Below, in pieces: positions 44,796 through 53,923 of a stretch of 64,000 bases of DNA. The position numbers and the translations under genes are program-made. This DNA is from Chromatocurvus halotolerans. Its GTDB lineage: Bacteria > Pseudomonadota > Gammaproteobacteria > Pseudomonadales > Halieaceae. The notes under the pieces were generated by a model. It searched no databases. It was given only the letters and a program-made list of their open reading frames with translations, and was not told the DNA's origin. Every line of letters starts with the position of its first letter. The stretch's first letter is position 1. The DNA lies in contig NZ_SLWX01000001.1 of the NCBI RefSeq assembly GCF_004340525.1, positions 124,001 to 188,000 of the forward strand, in the 5' to 3' direction.

Positions 44796-44943
44796 GAAAC
44801 AAGAGGCGTAATATAAAACATCAGGCGCAGATTCTCCATGGCCCTGCGCTTATCACCGAGGGCCGTGACGTGGATCAAGCGTTTTCACCGGGGAGCTGAT
44901 AATCTGGATTGCATAGCCGGTTCGGCGATGCGGAGTAAGTCAT

Positions 44944-45846
44944 GTGGCAATGAGTGACCTCAATGGGTTCGACGCGCACAGGGCCCCGCCCCCCGCAAGC
45001 GCTCGCAGGATCCATTCCGGGTGCTTTCGAGTGCCAGCTGCTCCGGGGTATCGCCTTCGCGCTGTCCTTATGGCGGCACTGATGGTCTGCGCCTGCTGCG
45101 CTGCGCTGTTACACTCTGCGAGCATTGCGTCATCGGACACAACACTTCCTGTGATCCTGCGGGAAGAGTCTCCCAATGTACTTGCGCTTGTCGATACTGC
45201 AGCAGAACTCCTGGCCAACAGCGAAACGCCGATTATTCTGGTGCTGACCACCTCACCAAACGCCTATCCCGACACACGCAACGTGCCATTTCGGGCGAGT
45301 CTGCTGACACCCACCCGATTCGTGCTGGAGCGCCTGAGCAGCGGAGACAGCCCGCCGGGCAGCCGCGTCATTCTGGGGCGCCTGAACCTGCCGGGTGATG
45401 GGGCCGCACCGCTGGACGACTCAGTAACCCTTGCCGCTCTCACCGAAGGCCGCCTGCCGCCCGCTATCATTCGCCCGGAAACCCTGCTGCTGACCACGGC
45501 GGGCTGGCGGCTGACCGATAGCCAGCCCATTTACCGTCAGCTGCTGGCGGCGCTCGATCAGGCAGTCATCATTCAGAACACGGCACGGGAACGTCCGGCG
45601 AACGCGCCTCCGCCAACCTCAGGCAACAGTAGCGATGTCGTCGAACAGCCCCTTTACCGGCTGTCACTGGACTGGTCCTTGATCACTTCCCTGCAGGTGC
45701 GTCTTGCCTGGGTCCGGGAAGTGCATCCGGCTCTGGCTGACAGAGACGTGAATATTCTCTCCTGGATTGCCTCGGGGCCACTCGCCGAGGTGTCACCCTC
45801 CTCCGTCGATCCTATATTGCTGGGAGCCGGAGACGACGCACGATGA
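44944..45846 (+). CDS. Unrecognised secreted protein coupled to a hybrid histidine kinase
   Basis: 300 residues from GTG 44944 (GGAG eight bases upstream) or ATG 44950. A signal/anchor RAVLMAALMVCACCAALLHS lies at about 41-60 behind an unusually long n-region. The mature part (SPNVLALVDTAAELLANSET, PIILVLTTSPNAYPDTRNV, RVILGRLNLPGD) shows no domain I recognise; it has a plausible alpha/beta pattern. The stop overlaps the ATG of the hybrid kinase (ATGA), so it is probably its periplasmic partner. The divergent promoter region (44796-44943) is shared with the kai operon. Confidence 0.7.
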   Translation: MAMSDLNGFDAHRAPPPASARRIHSGCFRVPAAPGYRLRAVLMAALMVCACCAALLHSASIASSDTTLPVILREESPNVLALVDTAAELLANSETPIILVLTTSPNAYPDTRNVPFRASLLTPTRFVLERLSSGDSPPGSRVILGRLNLPGDGAAPLDDSVTLAALTEGRLPPAIIRPETLLLTTAGWRLTDSQPIYRQLLAALDQAVIIQNTARERPANAPPPTSGNSSDVVEQPLYRLSLDWSLITSLQVRLAWVREVHPALADRDVNILSWIASGPLAEVSPSSVDPILLGAGDDAR

Positions 45847-48143
45847 AACTTGAGCGCACCTCCCTGCTGGCGGTCGTCGTCTGCTCGGCAGGCCTGATTA
45901 CACTGCTTCTCTACGGTGTCTGGTCCAGTCGGCAACACCTGGCGGAGCACGATGAGCTGCGGTCACTGCAGAATCTGAAGGTCCGGCTTGACCAGCTTTC
46001 CGTCGCCGCAGACGGACTGCTGCTTTTCTCGGCGCAGCCCGACCTGCTGCAGGCATTTCATCGGGAGGCACAGGCACTGCAGGACAGACTGGCAGCGCTG
46101 CCTGACACCTCTGGAAACGCCGCCGAGGTTGCTCGTCGTATCGCGGAACTGCGGCAATCACTTGCAATGCTTGAACGCGCACCACAGCAGGACGCAGAGG
46201 GCCAGGCGCCACCACCAATCCCGCGTGATGCGCCGGGATCGATCGAACGCCTGACGCTTCTGGCCAGCGTCAGCAATTCCGGCGTAGCGATTGACCGATC
46301 GTTTGCCACACTGCTCAGTCAGCGAGAGGAAGCAGCCCATGCCTATACGCGAACCCTGATCGCGACCTTCATACTGGCGACTGCGTTCTTTGGCCTTATC
46401 TGCATCGCCGCATTTGCCTACATTCATCGCCGCATCGCCACGTCAATCAGCCTGCTGGCCGACACCGTCGAGCAGATCTGCAGCGGCAAGACCTATCTGC
46501 GGGTATCCGCGCAGCGGGACGATGAGGTGGGCGCCCTGGGAAGAGCGATCAACCGCCTGCTCGACGCACAGGCAGAGGCACTGACAAGGATTGACCATCA
46601 GCGTCAGCAGATACGTCAGCAGGCAGAAATCATGCTGGTCGCAGGCGATATTGCGAAAGTCGGCGGCTGGTCGGTCGGCCTTGGCGACGAGAAGGTGATC
46701 TGGTCGGATGTCGTCAAGGACATCCATGGCGTGCCCCTGAGCTACAGCCCAACGCCGGAGGGCGCCATCGGATTCTATGCGAAGGAGGATCAACCACGCA
46801 TTCGTGAAGCCTTTATGGCCTGTGTCAATCGAGGCATTCCTTATGACCTTCGGCTGCAGATCGTCGACAGCAATGGCAGAAGCCACTGGGTGAGAACAGT
46901 CGGCATTCCGGTTCACAGTGACCGGGGGCAGGTAGTGGGCGTTCAGGGCGCTCTTCAGGATATCTCCGAGCAGGTAGAGACGGAACAGCAACTGGGGCGC
47001 GTGCAGCGGCTCGAGTCCATCGGCCAGCTCACTGGCGGGATCGCCCACGATTTCAACAATATTCTGACGGTCATATTGGGCAATGCCGAACTGCTGGTTG
47101 AAGAGCTTGATGACGACAGTCTCGGTGCTCTCGCGGGCATGATTCGCGATAGCGCCGAACGGGGCGCGCGGCTTACGCATCAGCTGCTGGCCTTTGCCCG
47201 TCGTCAGACCCTGCACCCGCAGACAGTCCGCCTGGATTGCCTGCTGGATGGCATACACGACATGCTCGACCGGTCCGTCGGCGAGGATGTGACCCTGATA
47301 CGAAGGACCGGAGAGACGCTCTGGCCGTGCAGGCTGGACGCCGCCCAGCTCGAGAATGCCGTCCTCAACCTGGTCATCAACGCCCGCGATGCCATGCCAC
47401 GGGGAGGCACGCTGGAGATCACCACGGAAAACCATCGCTGTGAGCCCGACACGACGCCGCCGATTCCCGACATGCCTTGCGGTGACTACGCGTGTCTTTC
47501 AGTCAGCGATACGGGCGAAGGCATTGCCCGGGAAAACATGGAACGCCTGTTTGAGCCGTTTTTTACCACCAAGCCCAAGGGCCGTGGTACCGGTCTCGGC
47601 CTGCCCATGATCTATGGCTTCGTCAAGCAGTCTTCAGGCTTTATCTCCATCGACTCACAGCCCGGCAAAGGAACCCGGGTTACCCTGTACTTTCCGCGCT
47701 CGGAGGAAGAGCCGGAAAGCGCTTCCCCGGCAGTCATACCGGAGGGGCCGCTGCAGCGCGCCCGCCGCGATTACCGCATTCTGCTGGTCGAGGATGATGA
47801 TCTGGTCAGACGCTATGTTGAACAGCAGCTGCAGTCACTCGGCTATCTGGTGGTCAGCGCAGCCGCAGGGAAAGAGGCCCTGGAGATTCTGCGAAAGCGC
47901 ACGGATATCGACCTCTTGTTCACCGATGTCATCATGCCCGGGGGTATGAGCGGCCGGGATCTGGCAGAGGCCGCCGTGCTCGAGCGCCCGGGACTGCGGG
48001 TCCTGTTTACCTCTGGCTATTCACAGGGTGTGATCGCCCATGACTACCAGCTGGACGATGGCATTGATCTGCTGCGCAAGCCCTACCGAAGGGAAGAGCT
48101 GATTCAGAAGCTCGCTTCCGTCTTCGGCGAAAGACCGGCGTGA
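45843..48143 (+). CDS. Membrane hybrid sensor histidine kinase (HAMP-PAS-HisKA-HATPase-REC)
   Basis: 766 residues. TM1 at about 8-28 and TM2 at about 172-195 flank a 140-residue helical periplasmic sensor. HAMP at about 195-250 (ISLLADTVEQICSGKTYLRV), a PAS fold with PAC-like end at about 265-380 (DIAKVGGWSVGLGDEKVIWS, VQGALQDISEQ), HisKA with H402 in GQLTGGIAHDFNNILTV, HATPase (NLVINARDAMPRGG, VSDTGEGIA, GRGTGLGLPMIYGFV), and a C-terminal receiver (LLVEDDDLVRR, D695 in LLFTDVIMPGG). Its HisKA helix is very close to that of the kai-operon kinase, indicating paralogy. Coupled to the upstream secreted protein. Confidence 0.94.
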   Translation: MKLERTSLLAVVVCSAGLITLLLYGVWSSRQHLAEHDELRSLQNLKVRLDQLSVAADGLLLFSAQPDLLQAFHREAQALQDRLAALPDTSGNAAEVARRIAELRQSLAMLERAPQQDAEGQAPPPIPRDAPGSIERLTLLASVSNSGVAIDRSFATLLSQREEAAHAYTRTLIATFILATAFFGLICIAAFAYIHRRIATSISLLADTVEQICSGKTYLRVSAQRDDEVGALGRAINRLLDAQAEALTRIDHQRQQIRQQAEIMLVAGDIAKVGGWSVGLGDEKVIWSDVVKDIHGVPLSYSPTPEGAIGFYAKEDQPRIREAFMACVNRGIPYDLRLQIVDSNGRSHWVRTVGIPVHSDRGQVVGVQGALQDISEQVETEQQLGRVQRLESIGQLTGGIAHDFNNILTVILGNAELLVEELDDDSLGALAGMIRDSAERGARLTHQLLAFARRQTLHPQTVRLDCLLDGIHDMLDRSVGEDVTLIRRTGETLWPCRLDAAQLENAVLNLVINARDAMPRGGTLEITTENHRCEPDTTPPIPDMPCGDYACLSVSDTGEGIARENMERLFEPFFTTKPKGRGTGLGLPMIYGFVKQSSGFISIDSQPGKGTRVTLYFPRSEEEPESASPAVIPEGPLQRARRDYRILLVEDDDLVRRYVEQQLQSLGYLVVSAAAGKEALEILRKRTDIDLLFTDVIMPGGMSGRDLAEAAVLERPGLRVLFTSGYSQGVIAHDYQLDDGIDLLRKPYRREELIQKLASVFGERPA

Positions 48144-48149
48144 GACAGA

Positions 48150-48731
48150 TCACTGCGGCGGCGGGTTGACGTCAGTCAACGTATCGACGTACGTCATGAT
48201 CCGGCGAATGGCGACGTCGATACGCGCAGAATCAAGCGCCCCCAGCTCGGCAAACCCCAGCGCGATACTCAGCGGATTGTTGATCGCCGCCTGCACCTCG
48301 CCGTGCCGCAGCCGCTGGAGTTCGGGGACGGGGTCATCAACGCCGCGAATGTGTCGCTGTATGCCAATGTAGAACAGGTGATCATCGTCCGAGAGATACT
48401 CGAAGGGCAGCAGGAGAAGCCGGTTGACGAAGGCCGTACCATCCTTGCGGAAATTGACGACGTCCGTGAACGATGACCGCCGCGCCGCGATATCCGCGGC
48501 CATCGTGGCACGCGCTGGCTGATCCGTCATCGACCCCTGGAGAAACCGACAGTTACGGCCCAGACACTCTTCGGCAGTGTATCCGGTCTCGCGTTCGAAC
48601 TGCCGGTTGATGAATACCAGCGGCTGCCCAGGCAGATGTATCGCAGCGACGGTGACGCAGTGATCAAAGCGTTCTGCGACCTCCCGCAGCGCGGAAAAAT
48701 AGGCTTGCGTCTGCAGACTGACTTCTGCCAC
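48150..48731 (-). CDS. Short LOV-domain blue-light receptor with a histidine-less DHp-like helix
   Basis: 193 residues; GTG start with GGGGAGG seven bases upstream. The PAS domain at about 20-130 carries the full LOV signature: GRNCRFLQG with photoactive C61, plus N93 and N103 in VVNFRKDGTAFVNRLLL and Q125 in YIGIQRHI, the residues that hold FMN. Blue light should form a cysteinyl-flavin adduct. After a linker, residues 137-185 (EVQAAINNPLSIALGFAELG) look like the HisKA/DHp helix HEINNPL... of histidine kinases, but the His is missing and no ATPase domain follows. Probable dimerising light switch acting on partner kinases. Lies between the hybrid kinase and a REC protein. Confidence 0.92.
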   Translation of the reverse strand: MAEVSLQTQAYFSALREVAERFDHCVTVAAIHLPGQPLVFINRQFERETGYTAEECLGRNCRFLQGSMTDQPARATMAADIAARRSSFTDVVNFRKDGTAFVNRLLLLPFEYLSDDDHLFYIGIQRHIRGVDDPVPELQRLRHGEVQAAINNPLSIALGFAELGALDSARIDVAIRRIMTYVDTLTDVNPPPQ

Positions 48732-48898
48732 TCACTAACCTCCCCTTGCGCCTGGCTGGCAGGTATGACGCCAGACATGAACAGGATACACTTGTCAGTG
48801 CGTGCCGGCAGCCCCTTGTGCCCCGTGGCCTGACCAGCGTCAGCGCCCGGGCATTACCGGGCTGAGCCGCAAACACCAAACCTCGGGAGAAAGACGGA

Positions 48899-50113
48899 GT
48901 GGCGGAAACCAAACTGCTGTTTGTGGACGACGAACCGGATCTGCTGTCGTTCTACCGCCAGGTCTTCGAGCGCGACTTTGCCGTAACGGTTTTCAGCAAC
49001 GCGCAGGCGGCACTTGACCATTTGCTCGAGGACTCCGAATACGCCGTCATCGTATCGGACTTCAGCATGCCAGGCATGGACGGCATTGAGTTTCTGGCCG
49101 CGGCGCGCGAGGTAGCCCCGCACGCGGTAAGAATCATGCTCACCGGTTTCGCCAGTGACGAAACCGCCATCAGCGCGGTGAATCGCGGGGATATTTTCAA
49201 ATTCCTGCGCAAGCCCACACGCATTGCCGAATTCTCCTCGGCCATGCGCGCCGCCGTGCAGCGCCATGAACTGGAAGCTGCAGAACGCGACCTCCTCGAA
49301 AAAACCCTGCGCGGCAGTATTGAAATGATGACGGAGGCACTGTCGCTGGCGAGTCCGATTATCTTTGGCCGCAGTACCGGGCTGAAAACCGACATGGCTC
49401 AGCTCGCACGCCATCTGCGGGTGGGACCCATCTGGGAAATGGAGGCCGCTGCCATGCTCTGCGAACTCGGCCTGCTGACGCAATCGAGCGCGGTCATGGA
49501 AAACATCGTCTACCATCAGCCCACGACCACCGTGGAAGACAACCCGTGGCACAGCCAGGCGGGCATTGCCGCCGATCTCGTGCGCAAAGTGCCGAGACTT
49601 GAGCGCGTCGCCGACAGCATTCACTTCCAGTACCGGAATTACGATGGCACTGGCTACCCCGATGACACCCCACTCGCCGGCGACGATATCCCGATCGGCG
49701 CGCGGATGCTGCATATCCTCAAGGATCTTCGCAGCTCGGTGGATGCGGGGGTTGAGCGGAACCGCGTGATCGCCAGCATGCGCGGGCAGCCAGGGAGGTA
49801 CGATCCGCAGATCCTCGACGTGCTGGCGGCGACAAACACCCCGCCGCAGGCCCCGGAAATCCGCGCGGTATCCGTGTTCTCGATCGAGACCGGAGACATC
49901 CTCGCACAGGATATCGAAAGTCGCGACGGCACTCTTATCATGCGCCAGGGTCAGGAGATCAGCCCCTACCTGGCACAAAAGCTTCATCACTTCGCCGATG
50001 CCGACGAAATCGATCTTGAGGTGAGTCTCTACGACAGTCAACAGAGCGGCATCCTGCACACCGTGCCCGCCGTCGCTGATACACCGGCACAAACGGAGAA
50101 AAGTGATGGGTAA
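48899..50113 (+). CDS. Response regulator with degenerate HD-GYP-like domain
   Basis: 404 residues from a GTG. REC domain at about 1-125: LLFVDDEPDLLSFYRQ, phospho-acceptor Asp in VIVSDFSMPGMDG, and KFLRKPTR. The following domain (about 140-300) aligns with HD-GYP phosphodiesterases of the RpfG type: RSTGLKTDMAQLARHL, EAAAMLCELGLLTQ, YRNYDGTGYPDDTPLAGDDI, GARMLHILKDL. The metal-binding HD is replaced (CE in MLCELG) and the HxxE before the GYP motif reads QYRN, so c-di-GMP hydrolysis is unlikely. A C-terminal beta-rich tail (AVSVFSIETGDILAQDI) resembles that of RpfG-like regulators. Overlaps the DUF4345 gene. Confidence 0.87.
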   Translation: MAETKLLFVDDEPDLLSFYRQVFERDFAVTVFSNAQAALDHLLEDSEYAVIVSDFSMPGMDGIEFLAAAREVAPHAVRIMLTGFASDETAISAVNRGDIFKFLRKPTRIAEFSSAMRAAVQRHELEAAERDLLEKTLRGSIEMMTEALSLASPIIFGRSTGLKTDMAQLARHLRVGPIWEMEAAAMLCELGLLTQSSAVMENIVYHQPTTTVEDNPWHSQAGIAADLVRKVPRLERVADSIHFQYRNYDGTGYPDDTPLAGDDIPIGARMLHILKDLRSSVDAGVERNRVIASMRGQPGRYDPQILDVLAATNTPPQAPEIRAVSVFSIETGDILAQDIESRDGTLIMRQGQEISPYLAQKLHHFADADEIDLEVSLYDSQQSGILHTVPAVADTPAQTEKSDG

Positions 50114-50498
50114 GTTTGTTCTCTACCTCGCAGGCGCCACCTTTACGGCCTATGGTCTCGCCTGTCTGTCAAGCCCGGACATTGCGGCCGGCGCGGCGAG
50201 TCTGTCGATGCAGAATGCCGACGCTGTCGCCGAAATTGGCGCCATGTACGGCGGCTTTCAGACAGGTTTTGGCTTGTTCTGCCTGCTGGCTGCCTGGCAA
50301 CCGGACTACCGTCGGGCCGGCCTGTGGGCACTGCTCCTTGGTATCGGTCTGCTGGCGGTGGGGCGCAGTTATCACGCGGTAATGACCAACGGCGAGCTTT
50401 CGGCCTATACCTACGGTGCGATCGCCTTTGAATCGCTGATTACCCTTCTGGCGGCGCTCGGCCTGCGAGCCCGCAAGGCTGACACCTCGACGTCCTGA
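50106..50498 (+). CDS. DUF4345-like small membrane protein
   Basis: 130 residues with about four hydrophobic segments (LYLAGATFTAYGLACL, GLFCLLAAWQPDYRRAG, LWALLLGIGLLAVGRSYH, AFESLITLLAALGLRA). EIGAMYGGFQTGFGLF is the conserved core of DUF4345-type membrane proteins. The start ATG overlaps the end of the REC/HD-GYP-like gene by 8 bases; GGAG lies seven bases before it. Function unknown; possibly a co-transcribed bystander of the signalling gene. Confidence 0.8.
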   Translation: MGKFVLYLAGATFTAYGLACLSSPDIAAGAASLSMQNADAVAEIGAMYGGFQTGFGLFCLLAAWQPDYRRAGLWALLLGIGLLAVGRSYHAVMTNGELSAYTYGAIAFESLITLLAALGLRARKADTSTS

Positions 50499-50514
50499 CG
50501 GACCGCCTGGCCTA

Positions 50515-51915
50515 CTAGCAGTCGACAATATTGACCGGCACCTCAAGTACGTTCACCGCAAGACCGCCGCGGGCGGTTTCCTTGTACTTGTCCTGCATGT
50601 CGCGGCCAGTGTCGCGCATGGTCTTTATTACCTGATCGAGAGAGACGTAGTGCTCGCCACTGCCGCGCAGCGCCATGCGCGCCGCGCTGATCGCCTTGAT
50701 CGCGCCCATGGCATTGCGTTCAATGCAGGGCACCTGAACCAGCCCGCCAACGGGGTCGCAGGTCAGACCCAGGTTGTGTTCCATGGCGATTTCCGCGGCG
50801 TTTTCCACCTGCTCCGGCGTGCCACCCAGCGCATCCGCGAGCGCGCCCGCGGCCATCGAGCAGGCGGATCCGACTTCTCCCTGGCAGCCGACCTCGGCGC
50901 CGGAAATTGACGCATTGATTTTGTACAGGATGCCGATGGCGCCTGCCGTGAGCAGAAAGCGGCAGACGTCCTCCTGTTTGCTGCCGCAGCAGTGGCTCAG
51001 GTAGTACTTGAGCACCGCGGGAATGATGCCGGCAGCGCCGTTGGTGGGAGCTGTGACAATCCGGCCACCGGCGGCGTTTTCTTCGTTCACCGCCAGCGCG
51101 TACAGCGTCACCCAATCCATCGTGGTCATCGAGTCGTCGCCCAGGGTGTCGGTCTGGCGCAGCAGCTGGCGATGCAGCTGCGCGGCGCGGCGCCTTACCT
51201 TGAGGCCACCCGGCATAATGCCCTCGGTGTCACAGCCGCGGCGAATACAGGCGTCCATGACCTCCCACAGCGTGGCGGTGCGGGCGCGGATTTCCGACTC
51301 GGTGCGCCATGCTTTTTCATTCTGCAGCATGAGCGCACTGATGGACAGGCCACTCACCTTGCACTGCGCAAGGAGCTCCGCCCCGGTCGTGAAGGGATAG
51401 GGCAGCTCGGTGGGGTCATCGACGATATAGCCGGAATCTGCCGCCTCCTCGTCGACCACGAAGCCACCGCCCACCGAATAGTAAAGCCGTTCAAGCAGGA
51501 CGTCTCCCGAGCTATCGCGAGCAATGAAGCGCATGCCGTTGGCGTGAAAGGGCAGATTCTCCGTGCGATGCATCTGCATATCGTCGCGGTAGCTGAAAGC
51601 AATCTGCTTGCGTCCCAGCAATGACAGGCTTCCGTCATCGCGCACCGCCTGAACACGTCCGGCGATGGTTTCCACGTCAACCGTTTCCGGCGCTTCTCCC
51701 TCAAGCCCAAGGATGATGGCCTTCGGCGATCCGTGGCCGGCGCCGGTCGCTGCGAGTGAGCCGTAAAGATGGGCCTGCAGGGACGCGCAGGCATCGAGCT
51801 GTCCGGCATCTTCCAGCGCAGCCACGAATCGCCGGGCGGCATTCATGGGGCCAACCGTGTGTGAACTGGACGGGCCGATTCCGATCTTGAACAGGTCAAA
51901 TATACTGATAGACAT
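50515..51915 (-). CDS. sdaA: L-serine ammonia-lyase (iron-sulfur)
   Basis: 466-residue single-chain L-serine dehydratase converting serine to pyruvate and ammonia. The beta-domain start [20 protein letters not shown] and the alpha-domain cysteines are present: [20 protein letters not shown] (Cys near 342-354), [14 protein letters not shown] and [20 protein letters not shown], which hold the [4Fe-4S] cluster. The last residue is Cys (VPVNIVDC), a feature of this type in which the C-terminal cysteine caps the cluster. gltX lies 8 bases upstream on the same strand. Confidence 0.96.
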   Translation of the reverse strand: MSISIFDLFKIGIGPSSSHTVGPMNAARRFVAALEDAGQLDACASLQAHLYGSLAATGAGHGSPKAIILGLEGEAPETVDVETIAGRVQAVRDDGSLSLLGRKQIAFSYRDDMQMHRTENLPFHANGMRFIARDSSGDVLLERLYYSVGGGFVVDEEAADSGYIVDDPTELPYPFTTGAELLAQCKVSGLSISALMLQNEKAWRTESEIRARTATLWEVMDACIRRGCDTEGIMPGGLKVRRRAAQLHRQLLRQTDTLGDDSMTTMDWVTLYALAVNEENAAGGRIVTAPTNGAAGIIPAVLKYYLSHCCGSKQEDVCRFLLTAGAIGILYKINASISGAEVGCQGEVGSACSMAAGALADALGGTPEQVENAAEIAMEHNLGLTCDPVGGLVQVPCIERNAMGAIKAISAARMALRGSGEHYVSLDQVIKTMRDTGRDMQDKYKETARGGLAVNVLEVPVNIVDC

Positions 51916-51923
51916 AGCGCACC

Positions 51924-53411
51924 TCAGGTATCCAGCGCAGCGTACTCCTTTTCCAGTCGCTTTGCGGCCTTTTTGGACACGCCGCCAAGGACCTCGATCG
52001 CATGGCGGACCCGTGCCCGACTCATGTCAGGGCCGAGGATCGCCATGGCGTCGACCACGGAGAAAGAGGCGCTGGATCCGGAAATGGCGATAAACAGCGG
52101 TGCGAGGAAGTCCTTCACCTTCAGGTCCATCGCCTTCGCCAGCCCCTGCATGGACTGCCAGACCGCGTCGCGATCCCAGTGCCGCAGCGCCTCGAGATGC
52201 CACAGCGCGAACTGCAGCCGCCTGACCTGCTGTTCCCGCTCCGTGCCAAGCGCGTCGAAGGCCTCCCCCCGCAGCGGTAGCGTTCCCGACACCAGGAAGG
52301 CGCACAGGGGCGCGAAGTCGCTGAGTACCTCCATGCGCTTCTGCGCGTGGGGCAGCACCTGCTGCAACATCGACGCATTGAAGGCCCAGTCCATCAGGCG
52401 CCGCGCCAGTTCGTCCTGATCCAGGTCCTCGCGCAGCCACAGGCCGTTCAGCCAGCGCAACTTTTCAACGTCAAAGATCGGACCACCGAGGGATACTCGC
52501 TGGATATCGAAATGCTTCAGCATGTCGGCTAGGGCAAACTTCTCCCGCTCGTCGGGCATGGACCAGCCCATGCGGCCGAGGTAATTGAGCAGCGCCTCGG
52601 GCAGAAAGCCCATACGCTCGTAGTACTGAATGCTGGTCGGGTTCTTGCGCTTGGAAAGCTTGGACTTATCGGGATTGCGCAGCAGCGGCAGGTGGCACAG
52701 CACCGGCATGTCCCAGCCAAAATAATCGTAGAGCAGCTGGTGCTTGGGTGCGGAGTTGATCCACTCCTCGCCGCGAATCACGTGGGTGATGCCCATGAGA
52801 TGGTCATCCACCACGTTGGCAAGGTGGTAGGTCGGCATGCCATCGGATTTCAGCAGGATCTGCGCATCCACCATTGACCAGTCCAGGTCGATAGCGCCGC
52901 GCAGTAGATCATCAACCCGACAGCTGCCCGCCTCATCGGGTACATGCATGCGGATGACGTAGGGCATGTTCGCAGACTTGCGGCGATCGACCTCCTCTGC
53001 AGGCAGCGCCAGGTCGGCCGGCTTCAGCGCCGTGGCCAGGCCCGCCTCGCGCCGGGATTCGCGCAGTGTCTCCAACTCCTCCGGCGTCCGATAGCAGACG
53101 AAGGCCCTGCCCGCCTTGACCAGGTCCCAGGCGTACTCGCCGTAAAGCTCCATGCGCTCGCTTTGCCGGTAGGGCCCGTATTCACCGCCAACATCGGGAC
53201 CCTCATCCCAATCGAGGCCCAGCCAGCGCAGCGAGTCGAGGATCGCCTGCTCGGACTCCGGCGTGCTGCGTGCACGGTCCGTATCCTCAATGCGCAGGAT
53301 GAACTGGCCGCCGTGCGCCCGCGCGAAACACAGGTTGAACAGGGCGATGTAGGCAGTCCCGACGTGGGGGTCGCCGGTGGGTGAAGGCGCGATGCGCGTA
53401 CGAACGGTCAT
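51924..53411 (-). CDS. gltX: Glutamyl-tRNA synthetase
   Basis: 495-residue class I aminoacyl-tRNA synthetase. N-terminal [20 protein letters not shown] holds the HIGH-type motif (PHVG); the KMSKS-type loop is [11 protein letters not shown]. The Rossmann core shows [20 protein letters not shown] and [17 protein letters not shown]; the anticodon-binding helical domain is C-terminal. The internal zinc cysteines seen in some GltX are not evident. sdaA follows after 8 bases, an unusual but probable co-transcription. Complete, typical length. Confidence 0.96.
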   Translation of the reverse strand: MTVRTRIAPSPTGDPHVGTAYIALFNLCFARAHGGQFILRIEDTDRARSTPESEQAILDSLRWLGLDWDEGPDVGGEYGPYRQSERMELYGEYAWDLVKAGRAFVCYRTPEELETLRESRREAGLATALKPADLALPAEEVDRRKSANMPYVIRMHVPDEAGSCRVDDLLRGAIDLDWSMVDAQILLKSDGMPTYHLANVVDDHLMGITHVIRGEEWINSAPKHQLLYDYFGWDMPVLCHLPLLRNPDKSKLSKRKNPTSIQYYERMGFLPEALLNYLGRMGWSMPDEREKFALADMLKHFDIQRVSLGGPIFDVEKLRWLNGLWLREDLDQDELARRLMDWAFNASMLQQVLPHAQKRMEVLSDFAPLCAFLVSGTLPLRGEAFDALGTEREQQVRRLQFALWHLEALRHWDRDAVWQSMQGLAKAMDLKVKDFLAPLFIAISGSSASFSVVDAMAILGPDMSRARVRHAIEVLGGVSKKAAKRLEKEYAALDT

Positions 53412-53540
53412 GAGTCACCTGTGGCTGAAACGAGGCGGGATTATATAAGGCTGGCGCCCGGGACGCACTCCGGGAGACGGCTGCCCCCCAGTGAAACCCT
53501 TGCGTGGGGGCGATGACAGCGCGCAGCGTGCGGGCAAGGG

Positions 53541-53876
53541 CTACCGGTCTGAACTGCGCGGCGGCAGATCCTCCGGCAGTACTGTCCACTCCGGCGCATC
53601 GAACTCGCCGATCAGTTCAATATCCACGAACGGGGTCTGCCCGGCAATGATGGCCTTTACTTCAGTCGGAGGATCCGCTTCCATGGCGTCCCTCGCGGCC
53701 CTGGATTCCCACGTGGCGATAGCCAGCAGGACATTCGGGTCATCCAGGCTGCGGTGCAGGCGGGTGCCCAGTGCTCCCGGCGCGCGCTGAATGAACGCGC
53801 TGGCGCGCATCCAGGCCTCGGCATACTGTTCGGCCGAGTAACCGGGGCCGATAGTGACCTTGAAAATGTAGTGCAT
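53541..53876 (-). CDS. Antibiotic biosynthesis monooxygenase (ABM) fold protein
   Basis: 111-residue dimeric alpha+beta barrel type protein: MHYIFKVTIGPGYSAEQYAE, WMRASAFIQRAPGALGTRLH, and NVLLAIATWESRAARDAME. Members act as small cofactor-free monooxygenases or haem-degrading enzymes, and many are of unknown use. Lies 47 bases after kynU on the same strand, possibly co-transcribed. Function is not determinable beyond the fold. Confidence 0.82.
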   Translation of the reverse strand: MHYIFKVTIGPGYSAEQYAEAWMRASAFIQRAPGALGTRLHRSLDDPNVLLAIATWESRAARDAMEADPPTEVKAIIAGQTPFVDIELIGEFDAPEWTVLPEDLPPRSSDR

Positions 53877-53923
53877 GCGTTAGACTCCCTGCGCCCGCCT
53901 CGCCAGTCGGCGATCAACCCCGC

